This document shows, piece by piece, positions 31,535-40,626 of a stretch of DNA of 41,059 nucleotides. The DNA comes from Flavobacteriaceae bacterium CG2_30_34_30 (GTDB taxonomy: Bacteria > Bacteroidota > Bacteroidia > Flavobacteriales > Flavobacteriaceae). Each line of letters opens with the position of its first letter. The first letter of the stretch is position 1. The stretch lies in NCBI GenBank assembly GCA_001873105.1, contig MNYN01000037.1:1-41059 (forward strand). The letters are read 5' to 3'. The notes under the pieces were generated by a model. That model was not told the DNA's origin, searched no databases, and saw only the letters and a program-made list of their open reading frames with translations. Made by a program: the position numbers and the translations under genes.

Positions 31535-32677
31535 ATGAAATTTAACACCAAAACAATTCACGGCGGACAACACAATGTTGACCCTGCTTATGGTGCAGTT
31601 ATGCCACCTATATATCAAACAAGCACCTACTCACAAACCACTCCGGGAGGACACAAAGGTTATGAATACTCACGAAGTGGAAACCCTACCCGAACAGCCC
31701 TTGAAAATGCTTTTGCGAGTCTAGAAAACGGTAAATTCGGGCTTGCTTTTAGCTCCGGTTTGGCAGCTATAGATGCCGTTTTGAAACTATTAAAACCAGG
31801 CGATGAAGTGGTTTCTACAAACGATTTATATGGAGGAAGTTATCGTCTTTTTACTAAAATTTATCAAGATTTCGGAATTAAATTTCATTTTGTAGGCATG
31901 CAAGATGCAAGTGCTATTGAAAAACATATAAATAAAAACACCAAACTTCTTTGGGTTGAAACTCCTACAAACCCAATGATGAACATTATTGACATCAAAG
32001 CTTGCGCTGTGCTGTCAAAAAAACACAACCTCCTTTTGGCGGTTGATAATACTTTTGCAACACCTTATTTACAGCAACCCTTAGAAATAGGAGCAGATAT
32101 CGTAATGCATTCGGCTACAAAATATTTGGGTGGGCATAGTGATGTGGTAATTGGTGCATTAATAGTTAAAGACGAAAAATTAGCAGAGCGATTGTATTTT
32201 ATTCAAAACGCTAGTGGTGCAGTTTGTGGCCCTCAGGATAGTTTTCTTGTTCTTCGCGGTATAAAAACCTTGCATATAAGAATGCAAAGACACTGTGAAA
32301 ATGGCAAAGCAATTGCAGAATATCTAACTTCTCATCCTAAGATTGAAAAGGTCTATTGGCCGGGATTACCCTCTCACCCAAATCACGAGATTGCAAAAAA
32401 ACAAATGAAGGATTTTGGCGGAATGATTTCTTTTACAACCAAGGGAAATATTATGGCTGATGCTATTAAAGTAGTGGAAAGATTAAAAATCTTTACCCTA
32501 GCTGAATCATTAGGAGGTGTAGAATCTTTGGCAGGACATCCAGCTAGTATGACACATGCTTCCATTCCGAAAGTAGAACGCGAAAAAACAGGGGTGGTAG
32601 ATTCGTTAATTCGTTTGAGTGTAGGTATTGAAGATATAGATGATTTGATAGCTGACCTAAAGCAAGCCTTAGGTTAA
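31535..32677 (+). CDS. Cystathionine gamma-synthase / gamma-lyase (PLP enzyme)
   Basis: A 380-residue Cys/Met-metabolism PLP enzyme. The PLP lysine is Lys196 in MHSATKYLGGHSDVV; other landmarks are TIHGGQHNVDPAYGAVMPPI, YEYSRSGNPTRTALE (Tyr and Arg for phosphate binding), FSSGLAAIDAVL and ETPTNPMMNIIDI. Length is that of CGS/CGL. Synthase (methionine synthesis) and lyase (cysteine from cystathionine) are hard to separate by eye; Bacteroidota members often do both. Its stop overlaps the next gene's stop by four bases on the opposite strand. It could link with AhcY in homocysteine use. Confidence 0.92.
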   Translation: MKFNTKTIHGGQHNVDPAYGAVMPPIYQTSTYSQTTPGGHKGYEYSRSGNPTRTALENAFASLENGKFGLAFSSGLAAIDAVLKLLKPGDEVVSTNDLYGGSYRLFTKIYQDFGIKFHFVGMQDASAIEKHINKNTKLLWVETPTNPMMNIIDIKACAVLSKKHNLLLAVDNTFATPYLQQPLEIGADIVMHSATKYLGGHSDVVIGALIVKDEKLAERLYFIQNASGAVCGPQDSFLVLRGIKTLHIRMQRHCENGKAIAEYLTSHPKIEKVYWPGLPSHPNHEIAKKQMKDFGGMISFTTKGNIMADAIKVVERLKIFTLAESLGGVESLAGHPASMTHASIPKVEREKTGVVDSLIRLSVGIEDIDDLIADLKQALG

Positions 32678-33450
32678 TCCAAATAATAAATATAGCCCAC
32701 GTTTAACCAGAAAATCCAATCGTTGGCTTTGTTTTCTGGTACATCGGGGTTTAACCCCTCTACCCAATTTGAAAAATAATGCTGCCATCTGCTGTCTAAC
32801 ATTAAATCGCTTAGTGGAGTTAGTTTATATCGAATACCTGCACTCCACACCACAGACCAAGTAGTCCCCGGTGAATTAGTATAGGCATCAAAATATTTAT
32901 CCGGTGTGGTAATAGGGGTTCCAAGTGGCCCAAGTTCTGAATAGACTTCCGGATCAAAATTTACCCAATGCACTCCAAGACTAATAAAAGGTGCTATTTT
33001 GTAACTTCCTGCGGCAAAATCACGAATACTTAAAGGGAAAAATTCTAATTGCGAGCCAATATCAAAAACCGATGTAGAACCCTTCATAGCCCTTAATTGA
33101 TCGGCAATTAAAGAAGTTCTTGAGGGATCTACCCATTTTCCAAGATGTTCTAAGTTAGTTTTATGATAAGAAATCTCGTTTCTTAACTTAAAATGATCGT
33201 TAAAATATGTGTCTTTTGTATAACAATTACAATCTGCTCGATAAGAAAAATTCAAATAATGTATTAATCCAATACCAACACCAACATTACCAAGATTGGT
33301 TTCTGTATCATTTCGTTGCCCAAAATCAGAATAAAAAACTACAGGACCAGTAATCACACCTAGCTCATGAGAGAAGCCAAATTGGCCATAACCATCTTGC
33401 TTAGAGAGCATGAAAATTAGCAATACCAAAACAATATATCTGATTTTCAT
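32674..33450 (-). CDS. THC0290_0291 family outer-membrane beta-barrel-like protein
   Basis: A 258-residue exported protein (signal 1-22, ending GYG^QFG). It starts FGFSHELGVITGPVVFYSDF and ends WLNVGYIYYLD, with alternating hydrophobic strands such as YKIAPFISLGVHWVNF and WSVVWSAGIRYKLTPLSDL, consistent with a small beta-barrel. It belongs to the flavobacterial THC0290_0291 family, which usually lies beside gdhA and has often been mislabelled glutamate dehydrogenase. Function unknown. Four bases of its stop region are shared with the convergent cystathionine gene. A TATATTTG box is at 33478-33485. Confidence 0.8.
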   Translation of the reverse strand: MKIRYIVLVLLIFMLSKQDGYGQFGFSHELGVITGPVVFYSDFGQRNDTETNLGNVGVGIGLIHYLNFSYRADCNCYTKDTYFNDHFKLRNEISYHKTNLEHLGKWVDPSRTSLIADQLRAMKGSTSVFDIGSQLEFFPLSIRDFAAGSYKIAPFISLGVHWVNFDPEVYSELGPLGTPITTPDKYFDAYTNSPGTTWSVVWSAGIRYKLTPLSDLMLDSRWQHYFSNWVEGLNPDVPENKANDWIFWLNVGYIYYLD

Positions 33451-33477
33451 AGGTATAGAAGGTTAATTGAGACAACA

Positions 33478-33572
33478 CAAATATATAAAAACATTTCAAA
33501 GAAGAAAATTAATTAAATTTTTTAGGAATTCTGTAAATTATAGTATTAATTTTTATATATACTTTATCTTTG
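33478..33572. promoter_or_regulatory. Divergent -7 boxes for the THC0290 and gdhA genes
   Basis: The minus strand carries TATATTTG at 33478-33485, 28 bases before the outer-membrane protein start; the plus strand carries TATCTTTG at 33565-33572, 41 bases before gdhA. No well-spaced -33 TTG was seen for either. Confidence 0.45.
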
Positions 33573-33612
33573 CATTTTAATAAACAATAACGTTTTCGTA
33601 AAATTAGTACTA

Positions 33613-34956
33613 ATGAAAGAAAGCATAAAAAAATTTATTTCCCAGGTGGATAAATCTAATCCAAATGAACCTGAATTCTTACAATCTGTAAGAGAAGTAG
33701 CAGAAACAGTAATCCCATTTATTGAAGAAAATGAAAAGTATCAAAACGCCAAATTGCTGGAGCGAATGGTAGAACCCGAGCGGGTTATCTTATTTCGCGT
33801 TCCTTGGACCGCAGATAATGGCGACATTATGATTAACAAAGGATATCGTATCCAATTTAATTCGGCAATAGGTCCGTACAAAGGAGGTTTACGGTTTCAT
33901 CCTTCCGTTAATTTAAGTGTTTTAAAATTTTTAGGATTTGAGCAAACTTTAAAAAATGCACTTACTACTTTGCCAATGGGCGGGGGAAAAGGAGGCTCTA
34001 ATTTTGATCCAAAAGGCAAATCTGATGCTGAAGTTATGCGTTTTTGCCAAAGTTTTATGACAGAACTCTCCAAATATATTGGTGCAGATACGGATGTTCC
34101 AGCTGGCGATATTGGGGTTGGTGGAAGAGAAATAGGCTATTTATTTGGCCAGTACAAACGCCTAAGAAATGAATTTACTGGTGTGCTAACCGGAAAAGGT
34201 TTTTCTTTTGGTGGTTCCTTAATGCGCCCTCAAGCTACAGGGTATGGTAATGTATATTTTACTCAAAATATGCTTGAAACCAAAGGAGATACTTTAAAAG
34301 GAAAAAAGGTTGTAATATCCGGTTCCGGAAATGTAGCTCAATATGCTGTAGAAAAAGCAACTCAATTAGGGGCAAAAGTATTGACCATGTCTGATTCAGG
34401 TGGGTATATATATGATGCAGATGGAATTTCAGCAGAAAAATTAGATTTCCTAATGGATCTAAAAAATGTGAAACGCGGAAGAATAAGCGAATATGTTTCT
34501 AAATACCCAAAAGCAAAATATTTTGAAGGTGAAAGACCTTGGGGTGTAAAATGTGATATCGCCATGCCTTGTGCCACACAAAACGAACTGAATGAAGAAG
34601 AAGCTAAAACTTTAATAAAAAATGGCTGTATGTGTGTGGGCGAAGGTGCTAATATGCCATCTACACCAGAAGCTATTGAAGTTTTCCTTCATGCAAAAAT
34701 ATTGTTCTCACCAGGAAAAGCGTCTAATGCTGGAGGTGTTGCCACTTCCGGTTTAGAAATGTCACAAAACTCTATGCGCTACAGTTGGACTGCTGAAGAA
34801 GTAGATGAAAAACTTCACAAAATAATGAAAGACATTCACCAAGCTTGTGTAACCTATGGAAAACAAAAAGATGGTTATGTTGACTATGTTAAAGGTGCTA
34901 ACATTGCCGGATTTGTAAAAGTTGCCGATGCTATGCTTGCGCAAGGTATTGTGTAA
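33613..34956 (+). CDS. gdhA: NADP-type glutamate dehydrogenase
   Basis: A 447-residue hexameric-type GDH that aminates 2-oxoglutarate to glutamate. Landmarks: RVPWTADNGDIMINKGYRIQ, GPYKGGLRFHPSVNLS, LTTLPMGGGKGGSNFDPKGK with the catalytic Lys, DTDVPAGDIGVGGREIGYLF and the Rossmann part KKVVISGSGNVAQYAVEKA. The SGSGNVA loop and total length fit the NADP-dependent biosynthetic class. A strong terminator follows. Confidence 0.95.
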   Translation: MKESIKKFISQVDKSNPNEPEFLQSVREVAETVIPFIEENEKYQNAKLLERMVEPERVILFRVPWTADNGDIMINKGYRIQFNSAIGPYKGGLRFHPSVNLSVLKFLGFEQTLKNALTTLPMGGGKGGSNFDPKGKSDAEVMRFCQSFMTELSKYIGADTDVPAGDIGVGGREIGYLFGQYKRLRNEFTGVLTGKGFSFGGSLMRPQATGYGNVYFTQNMLETKGDTLKGKKVVISGSGNVAQYAVEKATQLGAKVLTMSDSGGYIYDADGISAEKLDFLMDLKNVKRGRISEYVSKYPKAKYFEGERPWGVKCDIAMPCATQNELNEEEAKTLIKNGCMCVGEGANMPSTPEAIEVFLHAKILFSPGKASNAGGVATSGLEMSQNSMRYSWTAEEVDEKLHKIMKDIHQACVTYGKQKDGYVDYVKGANIAGFVKVADAMLAQGIV

Positions 34957-34976
34957 TTTTTAAAATGCTTTTAGTT

Positions 34977-35009
34977 AAAAAGTCATTCGCCATTGGCGAG
35001 TGACTTTTT
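34977..35009 (+). terminator. Intrinsic terminator of gdhA
   Basis: A 15-bp stem with one T-G wobble (arms 34977-34991 and 34995-35009, AAAAAGTCATTCGCC with GGCGAGTGACTTTTT) around a 3-base loop, ending in T's. Confidence 0.9.
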
Positions 35010-35075
35010 ACATTAATGTCTTGCAATAAATCGTATTTTAGCATGTTAATTACTAGGTGTTAAAATCAACTCTTC

Positions 35076-37343
35076 ATGAAAAAACTGTTTTGTGTAGCTT
35101 ATTTTTTACTTACAGCAAGTCTATTCTCTCAAAACTTTGAAAGACAATGGACCGGGTATTTTTCCTTCACCAACATTATTGACGTTGCACAAGGAAATGA
35201 CAAACTCATAGCCGCTTCTGAAAATGCAGTATTTACTTTTGACTTTTCAACAAAAGAAATAAAAACGCTTACCTCTATTCAAGGGCTGTCTGGCGAATTA
35301 ATTTCAACGGTTTATTATAGTGCAGGATATGATTTAATAATTATAGGCTATGAAAATGGTCTTATTGAAGTAATCAACCAAGACAATGAAGTACTTAAAG
35401 TGGTAGATATCTTAAATAAACCTACCATTCCACCTAATAAAAAAAGAATTAATCATTTTAATGAAACAAACGGATTTATTTATATTTCCACTGATTTTGG
35501 TATTTCACTTTATGACCCACAACGATTAGAATTTGGAGACACCTATATTATTGATGATTTTGGCGAACAAAGCAAAGTGTATCAAACAGCAGTTTTTGAA
35601 GACTATATTTATGCTTCTATGGATAACAAAATAAAAAGGGCATTAGTTGCAAATACTAATTTGATTGATTTTGAACAATGGAGCACTATCTTTAATTTTG
35701 GTTCCCTTGGCATACAAGCTTTTGGAGAGGAACTATATATGATAAACAAATCCAATATTTTATACCAATTTAATGGGACTAGCTTTCAACAGCTAACTAC
35801 TTTTCCACAAACCAATAAAAACATTTTCTCTAATCAGGATTTTTTAACCGTAACATCAAACACACAAACTACTGTTTTTGATGTTAATTTCAATATCGTT
35901 TCCAATGTGTCATCGGTCCTTGATTATGAATATACCCTTTCAAACACCTTGGCGTTTAACAATAAGGTTTATTTAGGCACAAAAGAACACGGTATTTTAG
36001 AAGTCCCTTTTGGAAGCAATCAAGCTGAACAAATCCTTCCGGACGGCCCAATACTTAATAAACCATTTGCTTTAGATGCGTCTCCTAATCAGCTTTGGGT
36101 GGTTTTTGGGGAAGTTAATTTATTTTTTAATCCCTATCCATTAAGAAGGCGTGGCATCAGTCAGTTGGAAAATAACACTTGGACAAATATACCGTTTGAA
36201 GAGTTGTTTGGTGCCGTTTCTATTTCCCATATTACTATCAATCCTTCTAGCCCAAATGAAGCCTACGCTAGCTCCATGTTTAGCGGCTTATTGAAAATAG
36301 TAGATAAAGTGCCTACTATTCTATTTAATGAAACCAATAGCAGTTTGGAAGGTGCATTTAGTGATAATAGCATTCGGGTTTTGGGATCTAAATTTGACCG
36401 AGACGGAAATCTTTGGTTTGTGCAATCTGGTGCCGACCAACCATTAAAAAAATTAACAACCACCGGACAAATTCAAGGTTTTGATATATCAGCAGTACTT
36501 CCAAATCCAGAATCAGAAATAGGATTAAACAAGGTAGAAATAAGTAGAGAAGGGCATGTGTTTTTTGCATCGGCAGCTAATGGCTTGATAGGTTTTAATC
36601 CAACTGGTAATGTATTTAAAAAAATAGGTGAAGAAATTGGCGAAGGCAATCTTCCTACTACAAACGTAAGAGCCTTAGCTATAGATAATAGAAACCAACT
36701 TTGGATAGGAACGCTTAGAGGGCTTCGAGTGCTTTTTAATGTAGGAGGGTTTTTTGAAGAAGATGCAAATACAGACACACAACCTATTATAATTTTAGAA
36801 GATGGTGTTGCACAAGAATTGCTTTTTGAGCAGTCCATTACAGACATTGAAGTGGATGGGTCCAATAATAAATGGATTGCAACTTCTAACTCAGGGGTCT
36901 TTTATGTTTCCCCAAACGGTCAAGAAACGCTACTCCGTTTTACAAAAGATAATTCTCCTTTGCCATCAAATAATGTGCTTGATATTGCTATTGACCCTCA
37001 AAGTGGCGTTGTCTATTTTGCCACCCCTAATGGACTTATTTCTTATAATGGCAGCTCCACAGCACCAAGCGACAACTTATTAGCCGTTAGAGCGTATCCA
37101 AACCCTGTTCGCCCGGGATTTAACGGTAATGTGACCATTGATGGTTTAATGGCAAAATCGAATGTGAAAATAACCGATGTAACCGGTAATTTAGTTTATG
37201 AACAAATTTCAGAAGGAGGAAGTATTCTTTGGGATACCACCGCTTTTGGAAGATATAAAGTGGCTTCAGGGGTTTATTTTATTATGGTTACCAGCGATGA
37301 TGCCATTGAAACAAAAATTGCCAAAGTGATGATTATTCGCTAA
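35076..37343 (+). CDS. porZ: PorZ-like type IX secretion protein (beta-propellers with T9SS-type tail)
   Basis: A 755-residue exported protein (signal 1-18, SLFSQ^NFE). Residues 20-620 are repeated beta-propeller blades: FTNIIDVAQGNDKLIAASEN, TLTSIQGLSGELIST, NLWFVQSGADQPLKKL, NNKWIATSNSGVFYV, ending before a C-terminal Ig-like domain (about 675-755) with AYPNPVRPGFNGNVTIDGLM, KITDVTGNLVYEQ and ASGVYFIMVTSDDAIETKIAKVMIIR, the T9SS sorting-type signature. This matches PorZ, which with PorU, PorV and PorQ forms the attachment complex that removes the signal and links cargo to the cell surface. Its stop overlaps the recO start (TAATG). Confidence 0.88.
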   Translation: MKKLFCVAYFLLTASLFSQNFERQWTGYFSFTNIIDVAQGNDKLIAASENAVFTFDFSTKEIKTLTSIQGLSGELISTVYYSAGYDLIIIGYENGLIEVINQDNEVLKVVDILNKPTIPPNKKRINHFNETNGFIYISTDFGISLYDPQRLEFGDTYIIDDFGEQSKVYQTAVFEDYIYASMDNKIKRALVANTNLIDFEQWSTIFNFGSLGIQAFGEELYMINKSNILYQFNGTSFQQLTTFPQTNKNIFSNQDFLTVTSNTQTTVFDVNFNIVSNVSSVLDYEYTLSNTLAFNNKVYLGTKEHGILEVPFGSNQAEQILPDGPILNKPFALDASPNQLWVVFGEVNLFFNPYPLRRRGISQLENNTWTNIPFEELFGAVSISHITINPSSPNEAYASSMFSGLLKIVDKVPTILFNETNSSLEGAFSDNSIRVLGSKFDRDGNLWFVQSGADQPLKKLTTTGQIQGFDISAVLPNPESEIGLNKVEISREGHVFFASAANGLIGFNPTGNVFKKIGEEIGEGNLPTTNVRALAIDNRNQLWIGTLRGLRVLFNVGGFFEEDANTDTQPIIILEDGVAQELLFEQSITDIEVDGSNNKWIATSNSGVFYVSPNGQETLLRFTKDNSPLPSNNVLDIAIDPQSGVVYFATPNGLISYNGSSTAPSDNLLAVRAYPNPVRPGFNGNVTIDGLMAKSNVKITDVTGNLVYEQISEGGSILWDTTAFGRYKVASGVYFIMVTSDDAIETKIAKVMIIR

Positions 37344-38062
37344 TGCAAATTACAACAAAAGCAATAGTACTTTCTTCCATAAAATACAGTGAGGCTGACC
37401 TCATTGTAAAATGTTTTACACAAACCTCCGGTCTAAAAAGTTATTTGCTTAAAAACATTTTAAAATCAAAAAAAGGTAAATTACACACGTCACTTTTCCA
37501 GCCATTAACCTTATTAGAGCTCACTGCAAATCATAAAGACAAAGGAACTCTTGAATTTATGCAAGAGGCTAAAGTATATCACACCTACCAATCCTTACAC
37601 ACACAAATTCAAAAAACTTCGCTAGCCCTCTTTTTGTCTGAAATTTTAAAAAGTGTTATTCAAGAGGAAGAAAAAAACGAGGCTTTATTTTCCTTTTTAG
37701 AAAATTCTTTTGTTTGGTTAGATGGTAACGATGCTATTGCCAATTTTCACCTTCTATTTTTAATACAACTTAGTGATTATCTAGGGTTTTATCCAGACTC
37801 AAATGCTATTAATCTGCCCGTATTCAATTTAGTAGATGGCATTTTTCAAAAGGAAAGCACTAATATGTACTGTATAAATATACCAGATCATAGCGGAATT
37901 AAACAGTGTTTTGGTATAAAATTTGATGCCTTAAACACCATCAAATTATCCAAAACAAAACGAGTTGAAAGTTTAGAAATCCTTTTGTTGTATTATCAAT
38001 TACATATGCAAGGATTTAAAAGACCAAAATCACTCGACGTTTTAAACCAGTTATTCAACTAA
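37343..38062 (+). CDS. recO: DNA repair protein RecO
   Basis: A 239-residue RecO, the mediator that anneals DNA and loads RecA with RecR onto SSB-coated strands. The N-terminal OB fold is TTKAIVLSSIKYSEADLIVK and SGLKSYLLKNILKSKKGKLH, then LFQPLTLLELTANHKDKGTL; the helical C-terminal part follows. The zinc-finger cysteines of some RecO proteins are not evident, as in other Bacteroidota. RecO usually docks on the SSB C-terminal tip, which is altered in this window's ssb. ATG overlaps the porZ stop by one base. Confidence 0.92.
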   Translation: MQITTKAIVLSSIKYSEADLIVKCFTQTSGLKSYLLKNILKSKKGKLHTSLFQPLTLLELTANHKDKGTLEFMQEAKVYHTYQSLHTQIQKTSLALFLSEILKSVIQEEEKNEALFSFLENSFVWLDGNDAIANFHLLFLIQLSDYLGFYPDSNAINLPVFNLVDGIFQKESTNMYCINIPDHSGIKQCFGIKFDALNTIKLSKTKRVESLEILLLYYQLHMQGFKRPKSLDVLNQLFN

Positions 38063-38067
38063 AATCG

Positions 38068-40473
38068 ATGCATCTAAAACTATTTTTTCTTGCGGTCTTA
38101 TTCATAAACTCCATTGCCTTTGCCCAACAAATACAAATTTTAGACAAACAAACCTTACAACCACTTGCTGACGTTGCACTTTATAATGAAGATAAAACAA
38201 AAGGCGTTATTTCTGATTTTGACGGTCGAGCGTCTTTAGATATTTTCACTAAAACCGAAAAAATAAATATTCAATATACCTCACACAAAAAAATTACCCT
38301 CACAAAAAAACAAATTTTAGAAAATAAAAACCTTATATTTTTAGAACCCGAAGCTAGTGGATTAGATGAAGTGGTTCTCTCAATAACACGTTTTTCACAA
38401 AAAAAATTAGACATACCGCAAAGCATCATTAGTTTGAACAGTGAAGAAGCACTTTTTTTCCAACCACAAACCACGGCGGACCTTTTAAGCAATAGCGGAA
38501 AAGTGTTTGTGCAAAAAAGCCAATTGGGAGGCGGAAGCCCAATGATTCGTGGATTTTCTACCAACCGATTGTTAATGACCGTTGACGGTGTACGGATGAA
38601 TACGGCCATATTTCGTGGCGGAAACATTCAAAATATTTTGTCCATCGACCCATTTGTTGTGGAAAATACGGAAATTATTCTGGGCCCGGGCTCCGTAGTG
38701 TATGGTAGTGATGCCCTAGGTGGCGTAATGAATTTTTACACTTTAAAGCCTAAATTTTCTTTTGAAGAAGGCATGTCTTTTTCCGGAAATGCCGTTGCCA
38801 GATATGCTACTGCTAATGAAGAAAAAACTGGACATGTCGATTTTAATCTGGGCTATAAACAATGGGCTTTCTTAAGCAGTATCAGCTATAATGATTTTGG
38901 CCATTTACGAATGGGTTCCAACGGTCCTAATGATTATTTACGAAATTTTTATATCACTACAATAAATGGTGAAGACATTCAAATAGAAAATAAAAATCCG
39001 AATATCCAAAAACCAACCGCCTATAACCAAATTAGTGTAGCACAAAAAGTGCGTTTTATGCCCAATGAAAAATGGGATTTTTACCTCAACCTTCTCTATT
39101 CTGAAACCTCTGACTATGCAAGATATGATAGATTAACACGGGTAAGAAACGGAGAACTTCGCGATGCGGAATGGTATTATGGTCCACAAATTTGGTTCTC
39201 CGGAAATGTGCAAGCAGAAAACAAAAGCAATAATACGCTTTATGACAACTCAAAAATAATTGTTGCCTATCAAAAATTTGAAGAAAGCCGAAACAACAGA
39301 AGAGTTAATTCATCAAACTTTTTTAATACCGAAGAACAAGTTGATGCTATTTCCGCTAATTTAGATTTTACAAAAAAACTAGGGAATATGGAACTTTTCT
39401 ATGGTTTGGAATATGTGTATAACAAAGTAAATTCTATCGGTTTAGTTACAGATATCGTTACATTAGAAACAGAAGAAACAGCTTCCAGATATCCCGATGG
39501 AGCTACTTGGCAATCCTATGCTGCTTATACTAGCCTGTTGTGGAAAATTTCGCCTAAACTCTCCTTTCAGTCTGGTTTGCGATACAGCCAGTTTGTTATA
39601 GACGCCACTTTTGACAACCACTTTTTTGAATTTCCATTTGAAGATACTCATATTGACACCGGTAACTTTACAGGAAGCGCAGGTCTTGCCTTTCAAGCAA
39701 GTGAAATTCTTGGTCTGCGAACTAATTTTGCAACGGCATTCAGAGCTCCTAATATAGACGATATCGGAAAGATTTTTGATTCTGAGCCTGGTTCGGTGGT
39801 TGTTCCTAATCCAAATTTAAAAGCAGAATATGCCTATAATGGTGAAATTGGTGCAACACTTAATTTTGATAACGTGCTAAAGATAGATGTTGCTACTTTT
39901 TACACCAAACTAGATAACGCCTTAGTGCGAAGAGATTTTAATTTAAACGGGCAAACTGAAATAATATACCAAGGCGAGTTGAGTACTGTTCAAGCCATCC
40001 AAAACGCAGCAGACGCCAGAGTTTATGGATTTGAGGCAAGTGTCGAGATAAACTTTTATAAAAATTTACAACTTCTCTCTAATTACACTATTTCCAAGGG
40101 GCATGAAGTATTAGATAATGGCGATGAAGCACCTTTGCGTCATGCGCCTCCACCATTTGGAAACACCCGATTGGTTTGGAAAAACAACCGATTTAAAGTA
40201 GATGCTTTTGCACGTTACAGCGGACAAATAAGAGCAGAAAATCTAGCACCCTCAGAAGCCAACAAGCCGGAGATTTATCCTGTAAATAGCAATGGCAATT
40301 TGTACTCCCCCCGCTGGTACACTCTTAATCTGGCAACACAATATCAGTTGACAAACGCCTTGCAACTTTCAGCTTCCCTTGAAAATATTACAGACCAGCG
40401 TTACAGAACGTATTCCTCCGGAATTTCAGCTCCGGGAAGGAATTTTATTGCAGCGATGAAGTATAGTTTTTAA
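38068..40473 (+). CDS. TonB-dependent receptor with FRAP/NPNL heme-receptor boxes
   Basis: An 801-residue outer-membrane receptor. Signal 1-19 (NSIAFAQ^QIQ), CarboxypepD_reg-like domain at 20-105 (LDKQTLQPLADVALYNEDK), plug at about 115-225 (SPMIRGFSTNRLLMTVDGVR, GPGSVVYGSDALGGVMNFY) and a barrel ending FIAAMKYSF. FRAPN and NPNLKAE (residues about 554 and 578) match the boxes of heme/hemoglobin receptors, but the axial His normally between them is absent. It is five bases after recO in the porZ-recO-receptor operon. Cargo is uncertain. Confidence 0.9.
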   Translation: MHLKLFFLAVLFINSIAFAQQIQILDKQTLQPLADVALYNEDKTKGVISDFDGRASLDIFTKTEKINIQYTSHKKITLTKKQILENKNLIFLEPEASGLDEVVLSITRFSQKKLDIPQSIISLNSEEALFFQPQTTADLLSNSGKVFVQKSQLGGGSPMIRGFSTNRLLMTVDGVRMNTAIFRGGNIQNILSIDPFVVENTEIILGPGSVVYGSDALGGVMNFYTLKPKFSFEEGMSFSGNAVARYATANEEKTGHVDFNLGYKQWAFLSSISYNDFGHLRMGSNGPNDYLRNFYITTINGEDIQIENKNPNIQKPTAYNQISVAQKVRFMPNEKWDFYLNLLYSETSDYARYDRLTRVRNGELRDAEWYYGPQIWFSGNVQAENKSNNTLYDNSKIIVAYQKFEESRNNRRVNSSNFFNTEEQVDAISANLDFTKKLGNMELFYGLEYVYNKVNSIGLVTDIVTLETEETASRYPDGATWQSYAAYTSLLWKISPKLSFQSGLRYSQFVIDATFDNHFFEFPFEDTHIDTGNFTGSAGLAFQASEILGLRTNFATAFRAPNIDDIGKIFDSEPGSVVVPNPNLKAEYAYNGEIGATLNFDNVLKIDVATFYTKLDNALVRRDFNLNGQTEIIYQGELSTVQAIQNAADARVYGFEASVEINFYKNLQLLSNYTISKGHEVLDNGDEAPLRHAPPPFGNTRLVWKNNRFKVDAFARYSGQIRAENLAPSEANKPEIYPVNSNGNLYSPRWYTLNLATQYQLTNALQLSASLENITDQRYRTYSSGISAPGRNFIAAMKYSF

Positions 40474-40478
40474 AGCAT

Positions 40479-40512
40479 TAAGCCACGTACTCCCAAGAGG
40501 GCTTATTTTTTA
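40479..40512 (+). terminator. Probable terminator of the porZ-recO-receptor operon
   Basis: TAAGCC (40479-40484) pairs with GGCTTA (40500-40505) around a 15-base loop and is followed by a T run. The stem is short, so confidence is moderate. The following 100 bases up to 40626 hold no gene I can support. Confidence 0.5.
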
Positions 40513-40626
40513 CAAATTTTTGTGATTGTACTATGCTGATTCCGTTTAAAAAAAAAGAAAACACATCTAGTTGTTTCTCATTGTTTATTTTCGGTTTAAA
40601 TGGAACAAGCCAGAGATGTAAAATGA

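Noticed and set aside
32674-33450. Calling the outer-membrane protein a glutamate dehydrogenase
   Set aside because: That label arises from adjacency in this lineage; the protein has a signal peptide and beta-strand pattern and no GDH motifs. The real enzyme is the next gene.
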